From assembly GCA_032622095.1 (NCBI GenBank), contig CP136068.1:126237989-126301988 (forward strand): 64,000 nucleotides of DNA, written 5' to 3'. The notes under the pieces were generated by a model that was not told the origin of the DNA, ran no database searches, and saw only the letters and a program-made list of their open reading frames with translations. Each line of letters starts with the position of its first letter. The first letter of the stretch is position 1. Positions 33,774 to 45,239 of this stretch are shown piece after piece. Origin of the DNA: Siphonodentalium dalli. Taxonomy: Eukaryota > Mollusca > Scaphopoda > Gadilida > Siphonodentaliidae. Made by a program: the position numbers and the translations under genes.

Positions 33774-34270
33774 ATGGCTGACATACTTCCATTTTGCGGG
33801 AAATACAACGTGTACTCTAATTTCTACCCTGGAATATTCACTGAAAAACCTTACAACTTTGTCGAGCAATAATATCAGTACCAAAAAGTTCTATACTTCC
33901 ACGATGATAAAGTAGCAGAGAAAATCATCTCGATATTCTATCCTGGTCAAGCTAAACGATTTGGACGGATGGTGCGGAACTTCGGTCAAAATGATTGGTC
34001 AGAAACTTCCTACAACATAATGAAAATCGGCGTCGAAGCAAAATTCACACAGATCAAGAATTTGGAGATTATCGGAAATAGCGACCTATCCGAAGATTCT
34101 CGCTGAAGCAAGCCCATTGTGTCTTAATTGGGAAATCAGATTCCCTTCTTAAGACCCACATGTATATAGAAGAGAGATGGATCGGTGACAATCTTTTCGG
34201 AATCATTCTATTGGATATTAGAAACAAACGTATCAAAGAACACTATCCTCTTATGCTGAAGCAGGGTTGA
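33774..34270 (+). pseudogene. NADAR-domain (YbiA-like) gene, decayed, beside the Maverick/Polinton protease
   Basis: From ATG 33774 the frame reads Y-S-N-F-Y-P then Y-N-F-V-E-Q, a TAA at 33870-33872, then Y-Q-Y-Q-K-V-L-Y-F, V-A-E-K-I, A-K-R-F-G-R, N-D-W, I-M-K and A-K-F-T-Q. In another frame (about 34170-34255) comes W-I-G-D-N-L-F-G-I-I-L-L-D-I-R. These are the ordered motifs of the NADAR fold: S-N-F-Y-P, V-E-x-x-Y-Q-x-Q-K, A-K-x-x-G-R, W, A-K-F-x-Q and the terminal G-x-N-L-x-G-x-x-L-x-x-x-R. Members are N-glycosidases; E. coli YbiA hydrolyses early riboflavin intermediates, and some NADAR proteins remove ADP-ribose from DNA guanine. It has the same orientation as the protease and lies 50 bp after it. 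The residue after the conserved V-E is Q, where many homologues have H. Confidence 0.75.
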
Positions 34271-34311
34271 ACAAACATTAAACAATATCTTCTAACTTTG
34301 TTTTTTCTCTC

Positions 34312-34362
34312 CCCCATTTTTTTTACCCCAACCCCTTTTAAAAAGAGAGGTGGGGTTGGTGG
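34312..34362. repeat. C/G-rich hairpin after the NADAR remnant
   Basis: ACCCCAACCCCT at about 34327 pairs with AGAGGTGGGGTTGGT at about 34348 across a TTTTAAAAAG loop. It follows a T/C-rich run. It could act as a transcript-end structure of the element or be an end-proximal hairpin. Confidence 0.45.
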
Positions 34363-34399
34363 CTATTATCAAACGTGACCTTGTTACATCGATCGTTAC

Positions 34400-34660
34400 G
34401 ACACTAAGACGCATATAGCGTTGATGTGGTCATCATAATAAGGTCAAATAACGTTGATACATCTACGTAAGAATGTCAGACGTTCGTATTGTTCGCATGA
34501 TATTGCAAATAACGTCAAATAACGTTGATACGTCGCCGTAGGCACATCAGACGTTCTTGCAGTCAGTCTAGTAATGTCAAGCAAGTGTAAATAACTTCAG
34601 TTAACGTTGATACATAGAAACATAGGAACGTCAAATATGTCGTCAGACGTTCTTGTGGTC
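34400..34660. repeat. Tandem repeat array at the right side of the Maverick/Polinton
   Basis: Degenerate units carry AACGTTGATACATC or a variant (34449, 34520, 34600, with GCGTTGATGTGGTC at 34417) and, about 25-45 bp later, CAGACGTTC (34477, 34547, 34647). The period is roughly 70-80 bp. The position next to the last gene suggests subterminal repeats. I found no matching copy to the left of the element. Confidence 0.6.
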
Positions 34661-34699
34661 AGCTAATGGGGTCAACGAGTGAAAATAATGTCAAACGTG

Positions 34700-36030
34700 G
34701 ACTATCGTAGTCCATCTGTTACTACCTCTGTGTTTATATGCTCAAATGGGTTGAATCGATGTTGCTATTTGATTTATCCGTGAATACGATGCGAAGTGAG
34801 GACGATGAGGTGTCGATGGCGATAGACTACCGGGAAAGACGACGCAACGTCACTGTGTTAGAGTCAGAACAGATCACTTCGCCAGGACATGGGTTGGAGC
34901 CATCGAACATTCGAATCGAAGCCAATGTAACACTTTTAATTTTGAGTAAATACAAGAACTTGAAGATGACACTTTTCTCATCGTAGGTTCGAAAAGTCAT
35001 AGATAATAATATTGTTTACTCGATTTTGTGCATTATGAGTACTATTTTCACTCAAAAGAATTTGCTGCAGTTGGAAGTTTTATCCTTTATTTTTCGCGAA
35101 TTATTTTTGCTGATCACGGCGACGATTGAGCTCAATAATAGCGGTCAAGCTTCGTTTGTTGTCAAAATTAACGACCTTGTGCTTGATGCAAACTAATTCC
35201 ACAAGGAATTTACAGAGCCAATTAAGAAAATCGCACTAATAATTAGCAATATTCACGATGTTCCAGTTGTTTTCTTGAAAATCTCCATTAAAATCGTGTT
35301 ATAGTCGGAAATCGTGTTAGATTCAAAACTGCAGAAATCTTTGAACCCCAGTGTGATAGCTTCTCGTTTAACCTTGTCTGAATAAACCTCCTAGACTATA
35401 TATAAACCCTGTTGGTGAATACGAGCCTGGATGGCTTCAAACGAAAGATTGCATGTGCAATAGTAGGACTACTGATAACCGCTATTACTGCAGAACCGTA
35501 CGATATGATCGTATGTAATTATGGGAGTAAAACTCACTTATATTTGTTCCACTCTGATCGGGATCTTCTATTTAATTTCAGTTCTATGCTGATGGAATTA
35601 TGCTGATGAATACGACACACAAGCTGATACCGTTCACAAAGGCTAACATCATTGGTATCGACAATGAAGGGGATCCACTTATATATGACATAACATTCCA
35701 GTAGATGGAGATGATTGAGGCTGACAGCATATCTGCATTCTTATGACTGTCTTCAGTTCAAAATTTTGCTGGGAATTCACAGTATTGATACAAAGTTGAG
35801 TAGTCAAGAGATAATTATTTTACCACAATGGCGTCCTCTTCAACTCACACGCTTCATAAAAGTGCCGAGTCACGTGCCGAGATTGTGTGCACACAATGTA
35901 CTCTCAATCTGACTTAGATCTTGATAACAGAATGGTGGTGATTAATTTTGTTCTTGTCAGGTAACTGATATGTTGTCATTTCCCCATAAATTTGAAAACC
36001 AGTATGGCCGCCATTCTAGTACATATTATA
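34700..36030. other. Unassigned stretch to the right of the Maverick/Polinton
   Basis: An 82-codon plus-strand frame (34738-34986) and a decayed minus-strand frame around 35.1-35.4 kb (K-V-K-R-E-A-I-T-L-G-F-K-D-F) look coding-like, but I recognise neither. They might be further genes of the element. Confidence 0.3.
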
Positions 36031-36037
36031 AGTTACA

Positions 36038-36142
36038 GGCCGGATACGGTGTCATATGAGGCGAAGTGAGATTAATATCGGACGAGGCGCTAGCCGAGCC
36101 CGATATTAATCTCGCTGAGCCTCATATGTCACCGTAGCCGGC
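36038..36142. repeat. 105-bp palindrome
   Basis: GGCCGGATACGGTGTCATAT...GAGATTAATATCGG is mirrored by CGATATTAATCTCGCTGAGC...ATATGTCACCGTAGCCGGC around a short CGAGGCGCTAGCCGAG centre. The stem is about 45 bp with few mismatches. Confidence 0.85.
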
Positions 36143-37270
36143 AACAACGAGCACTGTGACGATGTTATCATGTCACCCACATATCATGTTTTCCGTGTGA
36201 GAATTTGAATTACTTATACGAAGTTCATTACCTGCCAGTAAGTAAATTTGTTATCTATGGCTATTAACTTATGTAACGTCACAGTGACGCGTCATGGGCG
36301 TTGAACGTCAACGCATTGAGTCATTGGCTAATCACCAGAAGCAGGACAACAAACTTGAGTTTGATAGTTAATTTATGAGTGTTTAGAATTTCTCAAATAT
36401 ATCACATGCAGGTTTTGGTATATGGTACTATGTCTTTAAATTAACAGAACTTGATTTCCGACAGATATCCCTTTTCTTGGCGCCAAAATACACCGAAAAT
36501 ATACCTGAGGCGGCAGAGTTCCATGAAAAACAAAATGGCGGACATCGACCCCATATGGGAACCCTGAGGGGGGATATGGATTCCATATGGGACGGGCTAC
36601 AAAGATGACGACCCGATGTCTCCTGATATGCCTCTACCAACGGAGCGTCCTCATTGGTCGATCTAACCAGGTGACATGATAAATAATTGTTAAGTTGAGC
36701 TCCCGGCATAACAATTAGGTTGTATGTATGCATACAATTTTGCTATGGTTTATTGAACAATACATATGATCAAATGACTTGTGAAGGAAAAAAAAAAATA
36801 CGATCACCAGTCACATAATTTGGTAAAAAATACACTTGTGTTCACATAGTGGTACGTTCCGTATTGTTTTTCCTGAACATACGAATAGAAGGCCAATATA
36901 AATATGTATACATGCTTGTGTTCTCGGTCTTGGTGAATGTTAAAACTTTGGTTCATATTTGATCACTTGTCCAAGAAAATCTAAACTCATCGTCCCCTTT
37001 GTTTATATTATGTCCATTAATTGAGCATTCAGACAAACAGGTGAATTTCCAAAATATGGTTAAATTTCATTTCAACATGGATAGAAAATTACCACGAAAC
37101 AGATCACCAGACCAGAAAAATATCAACAACTGGCCATTCTGTTATCAATATATGAAGTAAAAATGAGGGTAAACTTTGTGCACACAAACCTGGACCAGGA
37201 GGACACCACATTAGAAAACGTTCGGGTAAATACGCTTAGCATGAAAGGAATCAGCGACTTGCAACTGTTG
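36143..37270. other. Non-coding stretch
   Basis: A GC-richer island near 36520-36680 contains two CCATATGGGA motifs and a 101-codon minus-strand frame ending at a CAG|GTATAT site. It is not recognisable as a gene. Confidence 0.3.
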
Positions 37271-37274
37271 AGGA

Positions 37275-37530
37275 TCGTATTGACTTATAATCGTACTATT
37301 TTGCTTTTCCAAAATGTTTCAGCTTGACATCTTTGGTCAAAATTTATATGACCAACTCCGGATTTTAAACATTTATTTGTCTGTACGTTTCAAATTTCAA
37401 AGTCGTATTGACTTTTAATCGTACTATTTTGTTTTTCCAAACCGTTTCTGCTTTACATCTTTGGTCAAAAATGATATGACCAACTCCGGGTTTTAAACAG
37501 TTATTTGGCTGTACGTTTCAAATTTCTTTT
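37275..37530. repeat. Two-copy tandem duplication, period 128
   Basis: TCGTATTGACTTATAATCGTACTATTTTG begins at 37275 and again at 37403 as TCGTATTGACTTTTAATCGT. Both run through CATCTTTGGTCAAAA, ATATGACCAACTCCGG and CTGTACGTTTCAAATTTC. Confidence 0.9.
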
Positions 37531-40500
37531 CCAAATTTGTGTAGGCCGATCCGTGACAGTTTTCCGCCATCACATTGTGTCAAGAACACGAGTAACTACG
37601 TGTATGCTCATGATTCGGACATTGACCACATTATACACCCTTTCATGGTTCCAAACCTCGCATTTCAACATCACACATCATTTATTTAAAAGGTGTTATT
37701 ACTTTGCTTTCCGTAAGCAAATTTGAAAATCTAAATTCTACATATAAATTCGACCATAATATTCCAAAGAATGTCATTTTGTTATTATTGAAAATTCGAC
37801 AAAATAATTAGTCTTGCCACTCAAAACCGTCGAGTTCACGAACAAAGAGAGCTTCTTCGTATCAAGATGGTTAGCTAGCAATATCCGCAATATACTTGCT
37901 ACTCGAATACAGCTATTACGGTTGACATTCTTCATCGCAATCAATCAAACTAGTAGGTACATTTGCATGTTCGGAATAATCTATTCTCCTATTCATCAGA
38001 ATTGAGACTTTCACTCATTCATCACATTGACTGAACAGTTATCTTCCTGTGATAACTCTACCTAGTCTGTCGCTGCTCGAATTGTACTGAAACAATATCT
38101 AACTAGTTGGTACGATATAGCGTCGTCTTCAGCAACTTGGATACCATATAAGCATGCCCTTGACATAGCTATGATGTCGACCATTCCATGTTATATTAAA
38201 TGGGATGTCAACGGTGACTCACATTGTCTTCAGTCATGAAGCTCTTAATAGACTGATGTTGATCTTATAGTATTATTGATTCAGCTAGATAGCTTGAGAA
38301 AGTTCTAAGACAATTTGTTTTAATGTGGCCTAATTATTTTTCTATTAAATATTAAAACTATTGTTTTATTTCACTTATTTAGTCATTAACTTAATTATTT
38401 TTTCCGGCTCCGAACTAAATTCGATTGTGTTGATGTTGTTTAAGCTGTTCCATGTTCGGCTATATTTTAGTATATGCTACCTCCCAGATAGTTAAAATAA
38501 AATTGAAAATAGTTTATTTAAATACTGTTTGTTTTTTCTTTTCTTCGACGAATCGCCGTTTTCCTCTTATACTTTCTAGTAATTTTAGCAGGATTAATTA
38601 TATTTTTTTCTCAATTAAAGCTGTTTATTACATCTAGTTATTTGGTGTGTTCTCTTTTCCACCACTATAGTTGCATGGTGATTGAAGATCTCCATGTATC
38701 AGGTTAGACAGTAGCCAGAACATTTATGTATGTTATTTCTTATATCTGGTAAATGCTTGTATTATACGCTCAACAATAGATTATGGAAGAAATCGCTAAC
38801 AGAAAATAATCATTATCCACCGCTAGCAGAGAAGATATAGAAAATTACACTTTGATTATAGCTTAGACGTCCGGCTTTGACGTCACGGACGTCTATGACG
38901 TAACTGAATTTCTTGACTAACTATCACCGAATTGTAAAATGTTAACCATATATAGTAACATTATAGTATAGTTATATTATGAAGTATTATATTTTAATGT
39001 GACCTTGTTATAATGCATGTAATGTGTATAATTATTCACAGCACTCGGCAAGTTAACAGAAAATCTAGTTTTTTTTATTGGGTACCGAAAATAGTTTCAT
39101 TCGTGACGGCGACAATTGTTTATCTTTCACTCGTGGCATGCCATTGGCGAACAATAGACATTTGTCTCGTCACTCATGCGATAATTTTCGGTATCCATTG
39201 AAAAACACAAGATGTCCTCTATTCATCTTTTATACCCCAACCCCGAAATCTCGGTTGTTAGTGATGCGTGCGGCAATATGTATCAAACACTTTTACAAAC
39301 ACTTGTACATACTCTACGTATACTCGAGCATACTGTTTATATGTCATCAGTTTGGCATGCCATACTAATAAACTTGGACGTTTGTATGCTATGCTGTCTT
39401 ATTTGTGTGACTATCTTGTATAGAATTAAGATCCTATCAATAGTGAACTGCCGAGGTTTAAACCGCTAACGAAATGGGTCAAGTTACTGCATGCAATATA
39501 CTCATGTTACTAAACAAATTGCATAAAATCAGAATAGGGATAAAAAGCTACCATGGTGGCATACAGTTCTCAAATAAGAGGTGTGGCTATCCTGTTCAAG
39601 AATTATTTCGAATGCAATGTAGTCAACACAAGAATATATATTTCAGTCCGAGTATGAGTAAAAGCTTTTAATAAATTTGAAAATATGATCACGAAATTGG
39701 AGACTTATAATAATGTATATAGATCGTACCCAATCGTTTTGACTTTCACCTTGCTTCGAAAAAGGTGTGCGACGATATCTATTAACTGTAACTTTATCAT
39801 ATTGTTTTTTCCGACATTCAATAATATCCCTTTCTTCGTTCCCGAAATATGAATGTGCGCATCATTGTATCCATCGTTGAATTTGTTCCATAAATATGAC
39901 ACGAGAATAAAACGAATGAAGGTTTTTATAACTCAATCCGTCTCTAAACTACACCGGGACCCACCTGCAGTTTGACTGTGGAACCGCGGTGTAGTTGCCG
40001 TTCAGCCTCGGTGGCAACATTAACTGCATCGCGGTTAAGTGGATACTTGTTGCTTCGATAGGGCTATCAATAGGATATGTGGTTGTTCATGGGACTAACG
40101 TAAAACGTACACAACTGACGAGTGCGCTGGGGCAGAAATTTCAACAATTTCGGTGGGGGACGCGGCGACTGCAGGGTTTGGGTGGCAACAATCAACTTAT
40201 TTTAATATCCTGATTATCCGTAAATGGCGATGGAGGTGGGTAGTTTTTGGCGGCATTTTGGAATACCGTAACAATTCCAATACCGTCACGTTACGGACAA
40301 CTTAATTTTAAACGGTGTACGGAAGTTGCGGTATTATCGCGATTTGCATCGATCTATGGTCAATTTGTGCTGAGTTTCATGTGGACATGGTTTTGTGACC
40401 TGTGACGGCGATGTTGGCGATTCGTGTTGATAATGCATTTGAAAAACAATGGACGTTCTTTGGAAACATGTGCAACCAATATGTCGAATAATTAGCACCA

Positions 40501-42010
40501 GTGCTCACTAATATCTGCATATACATGTGTAATATGCCATCGCAATAGTACGACATGTTTAGTTTGCTTGATTTCGGTCTGTCGACTTTGTATACAAATG
40601 ACGTCTGACCTATACACGGGTGACCTCAATATTGATCTGTTTGACTTTGGTGGGGAAAAGGCACATGCTCCGATGATGTAATCGATCTATTTGTATTTGA
40701 CTACATGTGTGCATGCATTATCGTCTTTGTATATCTCCTGCATAGGTAACATGCAGGACGTCCCAAAAGAAAAGTCACTTTCTTTCTAGCAGCTCGCTTG
40801 CTGACACATACAGCATATGGTAATAGCGGTACTTGTTTAGTCAATGTCTTATTATGCACATATTTATTGTTGCATCTCCTTTGCTGAATTACGGAACTTA
40901 GTATTGTCTGACCAGTGTTGTGATTGAGGACTCCCTAAATGTCGAAGGACTGGGAAATGAAGAGCTACTGGCCTACTTCCTTGGTCATCACAGATCGGAT
41001 TGGAAGTATCATGTCATCTTTTATGTCAGGGTGACTGCGAATATTTGGAAATGTTACCACATCGAACCAGGCTAGTCGCTTGCTCATCTCACCAGTCGAC
41101 GTCTACTCTGAACATTTTAACAAAATCACGGTTAACCTTTTAGTTTTGATATAATTATATGTACTTATAACTTTAGCACATGGCATATATCGCGCACAAT
41201 GGTACCGGATCACTATTGTCCATATAATCTGGAAACGTATCTTTGTGTCATATAACTTCTATTCGCTCACTTGCCTATAAATTATTTGAAACACCACAGA
41301 CCTCCTCATTATACACTGCTTATAATGCGGATCATTTAACAGTCGGTCTATTCGGGCAAAGAGTCCCAGTTGGGCAGTAGTTTATGCAACATGTAGCAAG
41401 TGTTTGTACATGTATATCGAATACTGTTATGTGTTTATTCACATCAAAACCCTGTATATATTTGTTTAGTCTGTTCAGAGTTTTAACTCTGCGTGACATT
41501 GGAGGCAATTCAAGTATAATAATGATATATAATGAAGAAAACATATCCTGTTTTAAACGCTTGATAGTTTCTGCTAATTATGTTGACGTTGGTCGTCGAA
41601 AATGCTCCCAGAAATCATAGAGATCATTTATGGCAATTTATTTTAATGCCTCTGAAATTCCTTTTCTATTAAAGCAAATCAAGAACAATATCTCTTGAAC
41701 AGAAACCATGGATTACGAACGGGCTAATAATTCATATGAACATAAAGATATCATGTTTCATTAAAAGCTTAAAGAACCATCTGAAGGGAATATTTAAAAA
41801 ATATAAATAATTGTGTAAATGTTTTAATAAACTAAAACGAACAAGTCAAATTTTACACTACAAACATATGACACACATGCTATAAATATGACATGAAAAA
41901 TGCATGGCAACTCATTGGATATATATATATTCAACAGATATGAAAAATGGAATATCCTATAGCATTATATATTTTGAGAACTACGTAAATATATGTGTGT
42001 GTAAATATAT
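37531..42010. other. Long stretch without recognisable genes
   Basis: 4.5 kb. A small hairpin CTACACCG/CGGTGTAG spans 39949-39994. I see no exon, RNA gene or element that I can support, although diverged repeats are likely. Confidence 0.3.
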
Positions 42011-42228
42011 TTGTCCTCTATAGACTCCAAAACGGCTGGACCGATTGGGCTCAAACTTCCCATCTAAGGGTAAAAACCCACGGGAAGCTCAGAGCACCCG
42101 TTCTCCACTTTCAGTCACAAAAAACGGCACTGCGGGGGTTAATCACGTGATAATTTAATGAGCGTTTGTATATGACGCGTCGCTATAAAAGAGCGTTTGT
42201 ATACAATTCAACGCAACGTTATCGCTCG

Positions 42229-42558
42229 AAATTTAGCATCGAAAAAAATTAATTTCTTTCATCAAAAACATAATTACGTGTTGGACTCTGTCATTTTAAG
42301 AATATGTAAGTATAACACGCAGATACACCAATGCAAGTCTCAGCTTAAAATTTTGAAAAATAAGAGTTTTATCGGCATAAATCGATTTTAATGGGAAATC
42401 CTATGTTAAAATTTAGCATCGAAAAAAAATTATTTCTTCCATCTAAACCATAATTACGTGTTGTACTGTGTCATTTTAAGAACACATAAGTATTACACGC
42501 AGACACACGAAGTATCAGCTTGAATTTTTGAAAAATAACAGTTTTATCGACATAAATA
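42229..42558. repeat. Two-copy tandem duplication, period 180
   Basis: AAATTTAGCATCGAAAAAAA starts at 42229 and 42409. Both continue CATAATTACGTGTTG, GTCATTTTAAGAA, ACACGCAGA, CAGCTT and TTTTATCG-CATAAAT. Just upstream (42028-42075) lies a GGCTGGACCGATTGGGCTCA motif, partly echoed at 42625-42650. Confidence 0.85.
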
Positions 42559-42561
42559 TTA

Positions 42562-43110
42562 CGCCACTGGCGGCATTCGTCCCATGAAAATTATATGGAA
42601 GCAAAATGGTCAACTCGGGACGGGTCAACCGATTGAGCCCAAACTTGCTACCTATGGGTTTGTTTGTTTGAACATATTTTATTTGACCCTCATTACATAA
42701 TACATTTAACAAATTAGAATCTGAAATAAGATATGAGTTAATCAAAAGGGATGGGAGCACAAGTTATTCAACTTAGAATATTGCTCCTCTACCTATGGGT
42801 ACTATTGTCCCGAAAGTGTCACGGACGGGTCAAATCGTGACCCCGACGTGACATTGACCTTCAAACTGATCAATTCAAGGTCAAATGGAGTAAAACTGGC
42901 GGATTTCAGTACTTTTGTCCGGGGAGTGTTTTGGACGGGTCAAATCATGACCACGACCTTACCTTGTCCTACAAAATTGTCAATTCAAGGTCAAATCGGG
43001 TAAAACTTGCTGATTTCGACGAAATTTGGTGCAAATGCAGCACAAGTGTCTCGGAACCTGTTGCAATTGCTTTTTCGAACAAAGTCATGGGACGAATGCC
43101 GCCAGTGGCG
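42562..43110. mobile_element. Candidate element with 26-bp perfect inverted repeats
   Basis: The 26 bases at 42562-42587 (CGCCACTGGCGGCATTCG...) are exactly reverse-complemented at 43085-43110. Inside are two diverged ~110-bp direct units with GGACGGGTCAAATC (about 42824 and 42935) and CAATTCAAGGTCAAAT. A younger insertion at 42660-42788 interrupts the left part. No transposase. Confidence 0.65.
42660..42788 (-). mobile_element. Short retroposed insert with 12-bp target-site duplication
   Basis: CTACCTATGGGT at 42648-42659 is exactly repeated at 42789-42800. The 129-bp insert reads, on the minus strand, from AGGAGCAATATTC to ...TCAAATAAAATATGTTCAAACAAACAAA. AATAAA and an (ACAA)-like tail make it a 5'-truncated LINE 3' end or a SINE. 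Confidence 0.8.
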
Positions 43111-43689
43111 GGCTAACATGCTAGTACTATATATTAGAGGTGTTGACATGAAAGGTAAAAAATACGAGTTTGAAGCATTCAATGAATATTTATCCAGCAT
43201 TTCTACAACTGAATCTGACAAAAGTAATAGTGAACAATTTTCCTCATATTTACATACACCACGTAAAGAAACATTATTTAAAAGCCTGATATGATATTTA
43301 TGGTCTGCATGCAAAACAAAAATCAAAACATTTTCGATATTATATACATTTCCCGATACATATCAGGTCGCGTTAAGTGACACTGCTTGGCTGTGATCAT
43401 TAAATACAATATTTAGGACCCATACCTGTTCCATACTTCCCTATATACTTATATTAGAAACTGACAATTGTATCATACAAGTAACAGGCTTTAAACACGT
43501 AGAAACAATGCGAATGGTAAGATAAATCCTCTCCCATTATCAAAACAAACAAACCGTGGCGTACATCAATAGTAATTTTTGAATCCCGTGCTTTGCGTTA
43601 GTCATTTGATCGGGAACTGGTAGTCCGGCCTGTTCTCCCGAAAACCCGCACATTATCTACTTATAACAGAAAATATTAGGTAGATAATC

Positions 43690-43781
43690 TGCTTAGAATC
43701 GCCTCATTTTGAGTCGATAATGTGCTGAAAATGAGAGCGTTTTAGTCACATTATCGATTCACAATGAGGCGATGCTAAGCA
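43690..43781. repeat. Hairpin of about 35-bp stem
   Basis: TGCTTAGAATCGCCTCATTTTGAGTCGATAATGTG is mirrored by CACATTATCGATTCACAATGAGGCGATGCTAAGCA with about four mismatches. A second small hairpin (ATTATCTAC/GTAGATAAT) precedes it. Confidence 0.85.
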
Positions 43782-45125
43782 TATTATGTGCAGACAATGA
43801 CACAGATATACCAACTCACGACGTTTCAGGTGTACACTCTTTAACGCGTGTGTTCACTGTGGCCCGCGCCATAAAACGAAATAACGGGTATGAGTCCCTT
43901 ATCTGCTTACTTCAGAATCAAATAATCACATTATTCACCTATTTCACATTATAGGTATGGATTATGTGCGTATTTTGGCGACGATATGTTGGGTAGTTCG
44001 CAAGCTGCCTATAGGTAACGCACGGTAAAAGTTACACGTACGTGCGCCTAAACGTGGCTATTATCTCTGCAAGCCAGAAAGTCTTGTTAAAACCAAACTT
44101 AGATTGCCAGAAAAGAAACAGTTGTTTCAACTTGTTTTATTTTAAGAGGAAAGGCTCCAAAGATATACCTTACATCCTAAATGTAAACATTATTGCTTAA
44201 CTGTGGCGTTGCTTTACCCTAACTTTAGCGAGTAAATGGCATACCTATGTGATATGGGGGTGTGGAGACAAGGTGTCAGCTTGAGTTGCTGAACAATACA
44301 TACCCTTTGCTATTTAGGTATATGTCAATTTCGTTTGTGCTCCAATGCTTATCTTCGTAATAAATTGACTGGAAACATACACGTACGTTTTTATGAAATA
44401 AACACATGACTAAGTAGGACTTCCTGCCTTTCAATTTTCTTTCAAATACTTTAGCTTTTTCCACAATCAATATAATCACAAAGGCACTGTCGGTTGCACT
44501 CTCATACCTGACTCAAACTCAAACACACATATAACCTAATATGCCAATGAACGGATGTAACAAAATTAAAACCCCTAACAGCATAATGAATGATAATTGG
44601 AGGTTATGTATTAGATTGAGTGATCTATTATCGACATTATACCAGTGGTGACGTGATGTTTGTTGGCAGATGTCAAAACTAATCAAGTAATAATCTGGGT
44701 ATTCATTATATCAAAGATACTACTGTAATTAAATTTTCATCGAAAAAGCTTACAATTGAATGGATGCATGTGTGCCTAGCATGCAATCGCAATCACATAG
44801 TTTTTTCTGAAATAAGATCTTGATGAATTGTAACTTTGGATATTGGCAAGTAGATATATATTCACGAGTTTCGGCGTACAAACGTACGTGCAACTCCATT
44901 GACATTTGGGAGTACACACTTGTCTGGAATGGCATGAAACATCAAGTCATTTAATTCTCAGTGTATACATATGGACCATCAATGTGACCATATCTATTAT
45001 TTTTTCCATGTATTGTATACTGTTGCTTCATGTGGGTCACAATACAGATGTTCTGTCAGTCAGAGTATACGTCCCCATAATAATAGTTATGTTGGATATA
45101 TATATAGAACAGAACGCACATCTTT
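43782..45125. other. Non-coding stretch
   Basis: Nothing recognised on either strand. Confidence 0.3.
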
Positions 45126-45130
45126 ATCGA

Positions 45131-45239
45131 GAATCTTTTTATCGAATGAGTTACGGATGGCGCAAGGATGCCAAGAATATGACAAAGCTCGATCGGAATG
45201 TGACTACGCATATTCCGTAATGAGTTCGATAAAAGATTC
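45131..45239. repeat. Inverted repeat, 109 bp
   Basis: GAATCTTTTTATCGAATGAGTTACGGAT pairs with ATTCCGTAATGAGTTCGATAAAAGATTC across about 50 bp. The unpaired TGA in each arm lies at the same place. Confidence 0.8.

Noticed and set aside
36428-36733. 101-codon minus-strand frame with a CAG|GTATAT site
   Set aside because: Local GC-richness and CCATATGGGA repeats explain the openness; no family motif.
43007-43294. Plus-strand frame with F-N-E-Y-L-S-S-I-S, reminiscent of the LINE linker between endonuclease and reverse transcriptase
   Set aside because: Only one short block matches and no other LINE domain is adjacent, so the similarity may be chance.
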